Origin: Mesotaenium endlicherianum | Lineage: Eukaryota > Streptophyta > Zygnematophyceae > Zygnematales > Mesotaeniaceae | Length of the DNA stretch: 64,000 bases | Assembly (NCBI GenBank): GCA_009602735.1 | Contig: WELA01006777.1 | Coordinates: 14,637 to 78,636 of the forward strand | Reading direction: 5' to 3' | Shown here: positions 47,293 through 59,943 of the stretch, one piece after another | How positions within the stretch are numbered: position 1 is the stretch's first letter | Layout: every line of letters starts with the position of its first letter | Notes under the pieces: model-generated | Seen by the model: only the letters and a program-made list of their open reading frames with translations | Database searches by the model: none | Told to the model about the DNA's origin: nothing | Program-made: the position numbers and the translations under genes

Positions 47293-47461
47293 ATTCTGAG
47301 GTTGAAGGACGACTTGAAGGCCTGAAGATGCCCTGCCTCATGTCTGATTGAAATATTGTTTTTGGTCAGGAATAGTCTGCGACAATTTGATGAAAGAACA
47401 TTCAGCTCTAGCTTGCTACAAGCTTCGCAATGTTTCTGAGAGCTGTGTCCTATTCTGTATT

Positions 47462-47527
47462 CTTGAATAGGCAGCTTTTGCAGACTGCAGGTTACTTCTG
47501 TAGGGCTTGAATAGGCAGCTTTTGCAG
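47462..47527 (+). repeat. Short direct repeat in the STOP1-like 3' region
   Basis: A 22-bp sequence (cttgaataggcagcttttgc...) occurs at 47462-47483 and again at 47506-47527. It lies about 170 bases after the stop codon and is probably transcribed. The remaining 47293-48157 shows no gene and is the 3' UTR and spacer between two convergent genes. Confidence 0.8.
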
Positions 47528-48157
47528 CAGACTGCTGGTGTACAGTAACTTTTGTCCTTCAATAACCGTGTGATAGTTCAAGTAAATCATAGTTTAGAGA
47601 CAAAGTACAATGTTAGGGTTCATATGTTTCATATGTTTTTGATGGGGTAACAAGCTAATCTTTCATCGCGAAAGGCTATGTTCTTCACCTTTGACATGGA
47701 AATGTTGAGTACGCGTGTAGAGGTCCAGACGCCATGCAGGTTGTTAGTGACCATTGTTTGGCAACAGCAATGTAAATTCTAAGTACTAGGAGGGCATTTG
47801 GAAAGCTATTGTGCAGTCCACAACATGCTCTGGATGAGCTTCTGTGATGAAGCCGGGTCGTGCTGGAAGCTAAGCAGACTGTCCAAAGAAGGCAACTGAA
47901 GCTAATACAAATCTGATGGCATGTGCAAGAAGAGATGGTGACTCATGATCTTTGTTTCATTAAGATTATGACACTGACCAAGTACTGCGCATGGCTAATA
48001 CTTAACTTGCATGGGGAGCATGAAGTTATTAATTGGTTCACGTCATCTGCTCCAAGCACCAAGGACACTGAAAATGTCACCCAGTAGACAATTTACAGAG
48101 TTTTACTGTTTATACTGAAGCAAACTAGTATATACATTTTGTAATACGGCACGCAAA

Positions 48158-50171
48158 CTACCTTCTCCGAGAGGCCAAGGTTGCGAGGCCTCCCACCAGC
48201 AAAGCAACTGCACCTGCTGCTATGCCCATGCCAATCATGCCATCTGCATTATCATCAATACAACAACGTCAGACTCCTGTAATAACCTGCAATCAGCGCG
48301 GTGAAAAAGACTGAGTATCAAAGCGGGCCAGGGAGTAAGGAGCTGAAGGGGTGTTCAGAGTGCAGTCATATGTTGGACATTGGGATCGAGAGTCGAACAG
48401 GTGAGGTCACTTTTATCTCATATTGGCTCCTCCATGGTGTCCTGGCTGGTGCATAGAGCATGACATTGGTGGGGTGTGTAGCACAAGCACAATTTGGATA
48501 CAGCTCAGTCAAAGACCTGTTGTCACATTCAACTTTGGAGGATGTTCAAAGAAGGAAGCGACTGGTCATAAGTTTCTCACCTGCCGAGATCCTTTCATCC
48601 ACCATCCTTTTCAAAGTCAGTGCCTGCCTGAAGTCAGGTGCCACCTGTCATCAGATGTAGACCGACAACGAATACAAAAAAGAGCAGAGGTTGTCAGGTC
48701 TTTTCAACAGGAAAGACAGTCTTTGCTCCATTTTCAAAATCTACATTCCCAGCAGAGAGGGTGACGGCTCTCTAATATTAAAAGTAATATGATGCAGCAT
48801 AAGGTCCCGACCTGCATAGTTTTGCTAGGACTTGATGAGATGTTTGGTCAGGATGTACCATACACTCATTTATTCTAAAAGGCCCAAAATTTATGACTTC
48901 ACAGTATGACGGACTCCTTCAAATATAGACTGGTACCACCTAGGATGTTCACTATATTTGATATTTTGCATTTACGCAACGTAAGTAGAAGCAGCTATGC
49001 TGCAAATTAGCAATGGGAGAAGGCAATCAAGGGGGGTAAACTTTGTCATCCATGTACATAAGCATGAAGTTCTTGTCAATACGTTATAACCTACTTCTTC
49101 ACGGGTTTGTGAAGTGACATGCGCAGCAATTTTCAACAGCTCAGTGGACTTGCATGTACTTCCATTAGGCAGCATTGGTTGCCAAGGCTTAGCAGCCTAC
49201 ACTAGCTAGCATATTACAGACTCTGTAACTGATGCTGCGTCGTTAAAGGACCAGCCTTTCTCATGCACGCCTCTTTGTAAAAGTATTTTAGTAGAAGCAG
49301 CACCATCCAGCGAAATTTGGCCAAGAGTGTCTACCTGCAGAGCTTGGTCAACAAGTCTTTTGCTGCGAATATATTCTCCAGCTCTATAATGACCAACCCC
49401 CAGTAGATACAGCACCTCCCTCTGCTGGTCGGGTGACGCCTTATTGCTCAACTGAGCTGCAGATACAGCGGAAAGTACTCATTAGACGAATTTGCTGTAT
49501 CCAGCACATGTTAAATACTAGGAGATAAAAGCAGTTGGTTCACACCAGCTTCATTCATAGACGACATGGGAAGAGCAGCCGACCAGCTGACTTATATACC
49601 TTCAAGCATGGCAATGCCTCTGTTGACATCCGATGGCCGCCTGGAGTGCACAAGAGCCCAGGCCAGCCTCATCATGCTATCAGTGTTGTTCTTCTTTCCT
49701 TGCTCTCCACTTGAGAGCTCTCTTTCACAGGCCTGCACGGGAACAGAAGATGCGCAATGTGTAAATTCAATTGGACTATAGGCAGCGTGCACGAGAAAAA
49801 GTTTATGAATATCGTCAATGCTATTTATGTAAGTTTTTACCACTGCAGATGATAACCGACTATATACAACAAGGCTCTATATATCAAGCAGAACCACCAA
49901 GCCCCAACGGATAACCACACCCAGAAACAGCCCTACGCTTTCGCCCACAAATCGCACTTGAAGGCACAAAAAAAACACGGTCCTCAATAAGGGGCAGTAG
50001 AATCCATCCCCCATGTGCACAAGCAACCCACCATTTCAGATTAAAAGCATAACAGAGCGAGTCATAAAAAACAGCGGAAATAAGACGTACAATTATAGTA
50101 TCTGTATCCGTCCAGGGCAGCGTATCCCCAGCTCCGAAAACAGTCCCCACTTTATTCAATAAGGACGCCAT
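48158..50171 (-). CDS. FIS1: Mitochondrial (and peroxisomal) fission protein FIS1, five-exon model
   Basis: Tail-anchored outer-membrane protein that takes part in division of mitochondria and peroxisomes with dynamin-like proteins. Exons on the reverse strand: 50091-50171, 49600-49732, 49335-49456, 48581-48644, 48158-48243 (161 residues, usual for the family); all introns GT-AG and phases match. The TPR-like helices contain ACERELSSGEQ, MRLAWALVHSRRPSDVNRGI, VLYLLGVGHYRAGEYIRSKR and DFRQALTLKRMVDERI, very close to Arabidopsis FIS1A/B. The C-terminal membrane anchor is MIGMGIAAGAVALLVGGLATLA followed by the basic tail SRRR. A stop codon lies immediately before the ATG in frame. It converges with the STOP1-like gene, with 865 bases between the stops. 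Appears intact. Confidence 0.95.
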
Positions 50172-51233
50172 TTACCACGTCACTTTCTCCCACTGCGAGC
50201 TCTAGGACTGAGAAGAAGAAGCCCTCTGAACCAATCTATAGACCGGCTGCAACTTGACGTAGCCCACACAGTCCTGTCTTAACTCGCTATGCAAAAGAGG
50301 TGTCTGAAGGAATGTTCCAGCACAGCATGTTTGAACTTGATGATCATCGTAACTCCGCGGTGGTGCCCGAAACCTTCCCGATGGAACTTCCGAACCATTC
50401 CAAGCTAGGGAGTTCTTTATTGTCTCTGATTTAGTGACAGTATATAAAACTTCAGAACTTGTCGCTGTTGACAAGGTCCTTTGTCGTCGCCACGTATCAC
50501 CACTTATAAAAGTTGCTACGCCTTAAATGGTCGTGAAAGTACAACGAAGAACAAGAAAACAATTTTATTGAGGTGTAGGTCCATCGGTTCTTCAACCACT
50601 TATTTACCCATCGGCTCTTTTACTTCTAAGTTCATTTGTTTTTCATGTCCATCTCTTTCTTATCCTTATTGAGCTAAGTTCTTCCATAGTAAACCATGGA
50701 TGACAAGCACACAAGCGTGTCTTTCTTTCTATTTGTTCTTCATCGTATGCCTAATCCAAATCAAATAATTGACGTGCACAAGAGCCTAGTCCATGACCGG
50801 CATAAAGCGCTTCCAAGTGCACAGTGGTCCATATATGGTAAGTGACAAGTGAACAGCATTCTTTTTGATAATTAATCACCAACAATGACCACATGCCATC
50901 CACTCAACGAGTATATGCACATCCACTAAATAAAATTCGTCTCGTAGTAACAGACCATGAAGAGCCAAAACCATGGCTCATACAAAAGACGTCTTAAATT
51001 TGAAGCTAAGATTAGTCAATTTTTCACTCATAATACTTCTTACAACGGAGCAAATTCTTCCTTATATTGCTCCGCTCGGAGAGTTTTGGACATCCATCTC
51101 TATGGGAAAGTACTTTTAGACATGGTACAAGTCAACCACTTTCTTGCATCAAGAATTATGTCTTGTAAGAACTCCTTGTCCATTGTTTAAGAACATTCAA
51201 GGATTTGGAACGTCATAATGAGTACAAGGTTGT
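50172..51233. other. Upstream region of FIS1; no further gene seen
   Basis: Likely FIS1 promoter and 5' UTR on the reverse strand, then AT-rich DNA. A forward-strand TATATAAAA at about 50440-50450 points away from FIS1; no coding region downstream supports its use. Confidence 0.4.
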
Positions 51234-52503
51234 TGTAATGAATCAGTTCATTCTTTATTTCATTAATTGCATATATACATATATGATTAAATAAGTAATA
51301 TATCAATATTCTCACATGTGCGAGTTCATCGAAATGAATCTGTATCGATATCATGCGAGTTTACTTACTTTGTCAAAGAGGTCAGCGAGATGACTTTTGT
51401 ATCATAGTGTAGTTTGCTGGCTTTGTCAAAAAGGACAACAGGATGACATTTTGTTGAAATTTGGTATAACCTTAACCAAGAGTATAATTTGTTGAAATTA
51501 CCTGTATATATTATAGGACATAACATGAGTAGGTTGATATGTAGTAAGCTCGTATAATAACTGTCAGTATACTTGGACTCAGTTTGCTGAGGATAGATTT
51601 ATTCATATAGATAAATATTTATGGATTAGCACATGTGTCCGTAGTATACTGAAAGTCGAGAGGTCGACTAAGATTCGGTAAACCGATGTCCTACCAGTGT
51701 GGTTAACTCCTGGGTAGGCGGAGCCGTCGTCACTCAACTGAACGGTTAGGACTTCAGTCAACCGACCAATTAATATGGTCGTTCTACCTAGATCCGTGGG
51801 TCCCAACTTAACAGGTTTCCCACGAAACGGCGCACCTTGCGCCATGGTCAACCAGGTGGTCACTAGGTACATAGCAAGCTGGGATCTTGTGGTCCCTCAT
51901 TCTGGACAGTAGGCTTTAGAGTCGGATTTTCTGCTTGCAAGTCATGTGTGCACTTTTGGGTTCGTTATTATGACCAGCCTTCACGGAAATTACCACGTTT
52001 CTTCGTCTGTGGTCCAAATGGAGCGAACTAGAACTTTTCGGAAAGGCCTCGTCAAGATGCGTTCGTTGCCATTAAGTTTGCTCAATATTGACAGAGTTAT
52101 GCCTTCTGACATTTCGGGGTTACATGGCGGACATATTCTATGGTTTTGCACCTAAGTCGATAGGATGTGTTTTAGCTACATTATGCTTATCTGAATGAGA
52201 GCGCCTTTGCTATAAAATCCTCTGATGTTGTGTGTGTGCTTGTATATGCTTGTATTGCTGGTAGGAAAGAGTCCATGAGTTTCTAAAGGAAAAGCTCGAG
52301 TCCTCAAGTTTGCCTCTTTCTAGTGCCTTGAGTTAGTGTGCAACTATGGAACACTATGGTGAGTGAATCAAGGGGTATAGATAAGTAAACGGAATTCATT
52401 ATAAGGGCAAAAATTTCTCCCTCATGTTACACGCTTCCACCTATCTCTGATCTTATATATTTAAATGAAATATATTTATTTCGAATAAGCAAGATTGGTT
52501 TCA
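51234..52503 (+). mobile_element. Solo LTR of family E (copy 2)
   Basis: 1270 bp, TGTAATGAATCAG...GGTTTCA, inverted relative to copy 1 at 3344-4576 and clearly diverged from it. Flanks GTTGT (51229-51233) and GTCGT (52504-52508) are a likely 5-bp target duplication with one difference. It carries the CCTACC...GGTAGG-type block also seen in the A-family LTR (about 51690-51720). Confidence 0.78.
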
Positions 52504-53786
52504 GTCGTATCGAAACTAAGTCCTTTCTTGCACGTCCGCGCTTGTCTTCTTTTTCTCATGAGTTAATTGTGTGAGGCTTACTTGTGTGGTATGATGAGTC
52601 CAGGTGGAGCTTGGGAAGTGTATCATGTAAAGCATTCCACATCCAATCCAGGATCCTTTCACTTGCTCATCTAGTGTGTCTCTTGGCTCAATGTACTATG
52701 CGGCATACTAACTTGACTTTCCTAGTCTCTTGTGTACAGATCCAGGCAATGAGAAGCCTAGAGTGGAGGCTTGATGAAAAAGGTGTCCGCAAGCATCAAG
52801 GACAGCCTCAAGGGAGTTGCATCCTAGCAAGCTAGATATGACTCATTTACCTCACTTGATCATAGCCGTTGTGTGTTGTTATATGCAATCCACGGCTAGT
52901 ATAGAGAAGGGTGTGCACTCCAACTGTGCTAGGGGACTTGTTAGTCAGTTGTGCTATCCCTTAGGGTTTAATCTTGTTGCTTTGCAAGAGGCGTTCCTCT
53001 CTTCTTATATGTGTGGTAGTTAGGCTGAGGGAGCTTGTATATAGTTGCATGTATTGAGCAAATGAGACAGTGCGTGCACACATGACTACTAACTTAAGTT
53101 TTCAAGTATGGATTTACGACAAGTTATCCTTGCCATGGTCCAAAGTGCACTACGTTGTCCACAAGCTTCAGCATCCTGCAACTTCTGTGTGAAGAGGCTT
53201 CGGCAGCAACAATGGCATCCTACAGATACCCCCTGTTTCCAACCTTGGCTGTGACATTGGGTGCTTCTCTCGTTTGCCACATTGATTTGTGCTTGGAGGG
53301 TTTAGGGTATGTGCCTTGTGCTTGAATGCTATGTGTGAGACGGTGGTTTTGTGGTACTTGATGGGATCGTAGGAGCTTGGGGTTTAAGCTTAAGATGAGT
53401 TTAGTCAATGTGCTCAGCTTTATGGATGCAGGTCTTATGTGATTGGAGACTTGGGTTAAGTCAGTGTGCTAGATTATTTGCCCTAATGTGGTTAAAGGGG
53501 TTAAGGGCTTGGGTTTATGGACGTAAGGGCTTTCCTTTGACTCTCTTTATCTCGCATGGTCTATTAAGGGTTAAGTATCCGAGAGCAGCCGCGGTCAATG
53601 AGTACTTTGAGTGCTTGAGTTGAATGAGCTCTTGGTGTCGCCATGCTTGGTGCTTGGCATGTCTTACTATGAATGTGGCTTGTCGGAGCCAGCGAGGGAT
53701 TCAGATTGATCAGCATATTGAGACTCAGGTCTGTACGCTGCGTTGGCTGATGTATGGGAAGTCAACGTGGATACTAGAGGGAGTTT
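52504..53786. other. No gene recognised
   Basis: Between two LTRs. Only short frames without domains; no RNA gene seen. Confidence 0.4.
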
Positions 53787-54681
53787 TGTATTAATTCTGC
53801 TTTTTGCAAGGATCTTTGCTCGGTATTCAAGAAAATTTAATTACTTTATGGAAGAATCAACAACAACTTCGCGTATTTCTAATACTTAAGACTATGAGAA
53901 AAAGAATGTCGTAGAATGCGTGCTGTGAGAATTTCACTCACAACGACTCTTGCAAGTATATATACTTGCACAACATGAGGCACTAGAGTGCTTCAAGTCA
54001 CATGCTAGGGCACTGATTCATGTTCAACAAAAACAGGCGAAGGGGTGCAACTCGTTCGGCTGAATGCTCGTAACGTGCCGTTTGGCCGTTTGGAGACTTT
54101 TCGATGGTTTTCGAAAAACCGGTTCGCGCCAAAAGGGCGTTTTCGTGTTCCCGCGACTTTCCAGAAAAGTTGCAATTGTTCGGTGGGTCGCGTATGTGTA
54201 AGTCTGACATGACCCGGGAGTTTCAGAATTTTTTTTGACCTATTGGTCAGGTAAGAACGTTTCAAACGAAGGACGAGGGTTCGAATCCCTCCGGATACAA
54301 AGTTACTTTGCTAATTCGTTTTCGTTTGAATTATGACTGTCGTGGAATTGCGTTGACGCGGCCGAGAGGTCGCGGGTTCGATTCTGGCCGGCGATTCCCT
54401 TGGGTCGTTGGTTCAGGTCTTATTTCGTTTTAACGATCGTCGTTTAATCAAAACATTACGACGGTCATTATCCGTAATAAGACAACACACAATAGATTAA
54501 TTAATTCGAAATTAATTAACTTAATCATCTTGTAATTGATCAAAGTAACTTTATGATTAATTACAATATGTGTGGCAAGAAATTCATGAAAATGGAATCT
54601 TTCATCAATTCAAGAGTATAACGTATTTTCGGAGATTAGGAAAATATCCTAAAATATGCCTAAAAAGCTCGGATCGTTACA
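53787..54681 (-). repeat. 3' LTR of element C
   Basis: 895 bp, on the element strand TGTAACGATCCGAG...AATTAATACA. Directly preceded on that strand by the purine tract AAGGGGGGAGGAG. The other copy is at 5464-6451. Contains two tRNA T-arm-like stretches at about 54266-54290 and 54370-54392. Confidence 0.82.
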
Positions 54682-57600
54682 CTCCTCCCCCCTTAAAAGA
54701 ACTTAACGTCCTCGTTAAGGTAATCTTTTAAGTTTTAATGTGTATGTGACTCTCCCGTAGTGAGTCGAACACAAGTTCAGGCAAACTTTCGATTGCAATC
54801 GTGGCAAGGATGGAAAAGACCGATTATATGGCCGCGGTTCTTTTGACTTTACCTACTTGCTTAGGATTAGGATCAGACAGCAACTTTGCCTGTCCCGAGA
54901 GCCGTTGAGTTTCGGCCCATCGTAACCACTACTGCTAAACTAGTTCCTTACAATTAAGTAGGATTTTGTACCGCAATTCATTCAAACTCCAACAGGAATC
55001 GTAATCTAACCACTTGATCAAAAGCTCCACTCGTGGAGGCTTATGACGCGTATATCGATGTCCTAGGACATCCTCTACGTCTTAGGCTATATCATCATCG
55101 GTGAGTTCCAACTCTGGTGGCTGTGGCTGATAGCGGCCGTCAGACCTAAACAGCTTGAGTAGACTGACATGGAACACAGGATGCGTTCGCCCCATGGATT
55201 TAGGCAAATCCAGTCGGTATGCCACGGGACCAACCCCTGCGATAACGATAAAAAGGCCTACCCAGCGAGGCAGAAGCTTGCCCTTACCTGGGTGCTTGAG
55301 TTGCAGGTTCTTGGCGTGCAAAAGTACCTTATTGCTGACGTCAAAACTCAACTCTTGCCTGTGTGTGTCAGCAAACTTCTTCTGTGTGTCTCAAGCAGCG
55401 GCTAAGGCCAACTTTGCCTGTCTGTGCACCTCTTGAAGAGAGTGAACAAAGAGACGTGCGCTTGGAACTCTCATGGACGACTTCCCCGCCGCATCATTGA
55501 CCAAGTCGTGTAGCGAAGTGTGCAGGTGAACGCCCACTGTTAAGGTAAAACGGGGTTTCCTAACGCTCTCCTGATAAGCATTATATACTGCAAACTCTGC
55601 AATTAAGAGGAAGGTATCCTAATTATCTCGTCGAGGATTGACATAATGCCGAAGGAATTGTTGAAGAAAGCGATTCAGACGTTCCGTCTCGCCATCGATC
55701 TGAGGATGAAAACTAGTGGACATCTTAAGCTTCGTGCCGAAATGCGAACAAACTTCCTGCCAGAAGTAAAAAAAAATAAAAAAATCTACTGTCACGATCG
55801 TTTATGATTTCCTCCGGCATCCCATGTGACTTGAACACGTGATCGACAAAAAGACCCGCTGTCTCCTTATAATCACATGATGGTTTAGTGGCCACAAAGT
55901 GCACCATCTTAGTGAAGCAATCTACGATCGTCAACACCCCATTGTGGCCCTTTTTGGTGGTAGGCATGTCCACGACGAAGTCGAGGCTAATGCTTTCCCA
56001 AGGGGCACCTGCAAGTTCCAATGGATGTAGCTTCTCTGCGGGCAACGTATTGCTTGGCTTGTTCCTCATACAAGTTGCACAGTTGGTGATGTACTCGGCA
56101 ACATCAACCTTGAGGGTTGGCCATGTGTATTCTTGTTGCAACTTGTGGGTCATTTTGGTTATACCATGGTGACCTGAGTAAGGAGAGTCATGCGCATCCC
56201 GTAGTAGCACATGTCTCACTGGTCCGTCTCGAACCAAAATGCGCCCATTGTGCCACCAAAGCCCCTTTTTAAATGTGTAGTTTGAGAGTTCTTTCCTTTT
56301 GTCCATACTGCCCATCGTCGCGGCTACACCGTTCAAGCCAATACCCAGGCGATCTAGGAAAAACGAATCCTTAGTGTAGCCCTCTGTAATCAGTTGATGC
56401 AGGCCAAGTGAGTCAGAAGTAGCTATGCTACCCAAGACGGGTGCGCCCGCCTCACCAAGCTGACGTACGTCAAACATCAAGAGTGGTACAGCAAAATCAA
56501 GGGTAGCTGCTCTTGAAACCTGAACGTTTTGTTCGTCTTCCCCTGCCAAGCAAGAGAACTCTTTGGGGGATTCGACTTAGCGGGTCCGCAACATGGTTAC
56601 GCCTAGGGCGATATGCCCATGTAAAGTGGAATCGCTGGAGGAACTCACAACATCTTGTTTGCCGTCTTGATAATGTGGGTTGGACTTGGAAGAAGGTATT
56701 CGGGCAGTGGTCCATAACCACTGTTAGAGCCTTGCAGCCTTCCAAGTAACAACGCCAAATTTTCAAAGTGTATATAATTTCCCAGAGCTCCTGCTCTGTC
56801 GTTGAGTGAGTTTGTTCGGCAGGTGTCAGCTTTCAACTCTCAAAATTGATAAGCTGGCCTAATTGCAGCAGAATAGCCCCTATTCCAACACCAGATGCAT
56901 CAGCCACTACCTCGTAAGGCTGGCTTGGATCGGCCAATGTTAGAATCGGCCCATGAGTGAGGGCATACAAAATGCGCTCAAACGCAAATTGCGTGTTCTC
57001 ATTCCAAATAAAAGGCACGTTCTTTCTTGTCAGGAGTGAGTGGTGTTGCCATCACTGAATAACCTTGCATACTCTTGCAAAAGTAGTTTGCAAACCTCAA
57101 GAATGAACGAACGGTATGTACGTCTTTGGGGACCGGCCAGTCCGCAACACATGCGATTTCGGTCGGGTCTGGTCGGAGGCCTGTCGAGCCAACGATATGT
57201 CCCAGGTACAAGAGTACATCCTTAAGGAAGGAACATTTCTTGAGCTTGGCATAAAGCTGTTGCTCACGAAGGATCTGCAACACCAACTCCAGGTGCTTAT
57301 AATGCTTGGCCTCCGTCTTTGAGTAGACCAGGATGTCGTCGAGGTAAACCTGGACGAACTTACCCAAGTAAGGTCTAAACACATCATTCATTGTGCTTTG
57401 GAATGTCGCTGGTGCATTGGTATGTCCAAAACTTAGGACTTTGTATTGGAAGTGGCCAATAGGCGTCTGAAATGCTGTCTTGGGAACGTCCTCTGGCGTG
57501 ATTCAAATCTGATGATAGCCTTGGGCTAGGTCAAGCAAAGAGGAGAACATATGTGCTCCTTGCAACGAATCAAACAAATCATTGATGCGAGGTAACGGAT

Positions 57601-59111
57601 AGCGGTTCTTGATCGTTATGTTGTTCAACGCTCGATAATCAATGCACATATGTAGGCTGCCATTTTTCTTTTGGACAAAGAGGATGGGTGCCCAAATGGA
57701 GAAAAGCTCGGCTCGATCCATCCTTTCGCCAGCAAGTCGGCGATCTGGGTCTTCATCTCTTCCAGCTCCAGCGGACTGAGGCGGTAAATAGGCCGTCGAG
57801 TGGGTTGGACGTCTGAAATGAGAGAGAAATAGTATGCCCAATACCTCTGTCATGTGAGAGACCTGCAGGTATGTCAGGTGGAAACACTGACTTGTACTTC
57901 TGCAGAATAGCAGACAGTTCAGCTGTTAGTGTTGCAACATGACCAGGGATGTCCGACTGCGGCTCTTGCGTGAAGAGCGAAGAAGAAGTCTCTGTGGGAG
58001 CTTGGCGCAGGAATCCATAGAAGACCTGTTGACCATGCTTAACCAGTCGGCAAACTTGCTTGGTGGATAATAGAAGAGTCTTGGAAGGACAATCCATATC
58101 CCGTGGCTTTTTGAGAGAGTGAAGAGTATACTTGTGATCTTTTACGCGAACAATGCACGTACTCTGACCGTAGTCCAACAGTGCACTTATTTGCTGAAGC
58201 CAAGTGTTACCCAAAATTGCATCAACACCCGCGGGGAGGTTCGTTACATAAAACTTCTCTTTCCCGCGGTGAGACTCCAATTTAAGAGGTAACCATATCG
58301 TTCCAATAATGTCAGCTAAAGAACCATCGCCAAGATGAAGTTGATCAATTGTTGTGACTGGAACCAGCTTTAAGTCGTGCGCAAAACGAGCGCTTATAAA
58401 GCTTGTCAATGCACCTGAATCAATGACGGTAAGAGCAAAACGACCTGAAATGTGACTCTCCAACGTCATGCTCAAACCAAATGTGTCGTTGTGCAGAACG
58501 AGCTAAGTCCTCGCCTTGAGAGGAATAACTGAAACTTAAAGCCTTGTATGCAAACGTCCATTTTGCATCGTGAAACCCTTGGGGAACTGAGTAATAAGCT
58601 CAGGGCCAGGGGGTCCTTTTGTGAATGCAGCAATGTAAATTGGAGCAGGACACTTGTTTGTTCGACCTTAAAATGACAAGTGTTCGTAACACTGTGCAAG
58701 ATTAGGGTCATTCAGCTGAAAGTGCAAAAACACGCAAGCATGTATGCACTCAAGTTCCGTAAACTCGACAAAGCTCAACATTTGCATACCAATATATTTA
58801 AAACGAAATATATTTATATCAGGCACGCCAGAGAGAACAAGAATCTTTGGTGGTTGCGAGCAAATACCGAGAATTTCTTGTGCACTGAGAAGTGTTGTCG
58901 ATACTTTAGAAGGAGGCTTTGCGGCTATCTCTTGAGCTACCCTTTTAAAGGCGCCTTGCCTTTAGCGTTAAATCAGACCTCGTATGCTTTTTGGAAGGAC
59001 AGTACTTGGAGGTGTGACCCTGCTTGCCGCAATGAAATCATAGACCCTCAGCCATCATGCAATTTTTGGTTTTCATGTTACCAATCCTGCTAATCTTAGG
59101 TGCTGGCCTTG
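53787..59111 (-). mobile_element. Ty3/gypsy element C, decayed, truncated by an A-family insertion
   Basis: Reverse-strand element. From the right: a gag zinc knuckle HCGKQGHTSKYCPSKKH (about 58980-59045), aspartic protease (VIDSGALTSFIS, about 58390-58440), reverse transcriptase (about 57400-57770, [19 protein letters not shown]), RNase H, integrase (about 55770-56200, WESISLDFVVDMPTT and NDRDSRF), and a terminal region with HPVFHVSLLKLF (about 55160). Then a polypurine tract (54682-54699) and the 3' LTR (53787-54681). The 5' part beyond the gag knuckle is cut off by the element starting at 59112. Many breaks; an old fossil, distinct from A, B and D. Confidence 0.88.
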
Positions 59112-59830
59112 TGAAATGAATCGACTTACCAAATAGGCGATTAACAATTAATAAAGATCTTTATATCAGCAAGTAATCTTTATGGTATTTCCGTTAACTA
59201 GTTAAACGGCAAAGGACAATACACTAGCAGGGAATAATACTCGTTAGTCAAATGCGAGTAAACTAGCATCAATGATGCAAATCAGTAAACTCATACATAA
59301 GCAAGGTTGGAAGACAGGGCGTATCAATGGCTTCTCTCCTTGGATTCAGAGCTCTCTCAGTAAGCTGTACAGGAGAGTTGGCCTCGTTTCCGAATACCGA
59401 ACTCGAGAGCAATGCCTAGCATATGTACATGGAATGAGTTTACTGTTCAACGGTCAGTGCGATGGCACCGCCTACCCGGGAGTTAACCACGTTGGTAGGA
59501 CCTCGGTTAACCAAATCCACCGCCATCTCCCATCATCCCGAATAGCCATCCATCATGGGGATGTCATCTGGCCATTCATCTAGCAGGTCGTACTTAGATG
59601 CATATCAAGGCAGTTCGCTGCTACCGAGCACGGAAGTCAGCTGGCTGTCAAAGAATGTGTCAGCAAGCTGACTTAAGTTGACTTCAGCCTGCTGCTTTCG
59701 GCTGAGTCATTAAACTGATAATTATGTAAAGTCCAGCAGACTGACTATTAACTAAAGTTCAGCAGGCTGAACTTAATTAACTATTATATTTAAATGAATA
59801 TTATATCCACTAATATACTGATTCATTACA
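59112..59830 (-). repeat. 3' LTR of the second A-family element
   Basis: 719 bp, TGAAATGAATCG to ATTCATTACA, closely matching 8478-9197. It is followed by the same polypurine-like tract and 'gttgtcg..cgacaac' stem. Confidence 0.92.
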
Positions 59831-59943
59831 ATCCCTCCAACTTAACTTGTTGTCGCCTCGACAACATTAAACTGCAGAAATTTTAAATAAGGGAACTGAA
59901 CCTGACCAGCCTCCCTTACTGACTGCCTCTTCAGCGTGTCACC

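Noticed and set aside
48423-48764. 113-residue forward-strand frame
   Set aside because: Overlaps exon 4 and introns of FIS1 on the other strand; no domain.
54240-54300. Complete tRNA gene
   Set aside because: The T stem and loop is good but no matching acceptor stem, D arm or anticodon arm could be found upstream.
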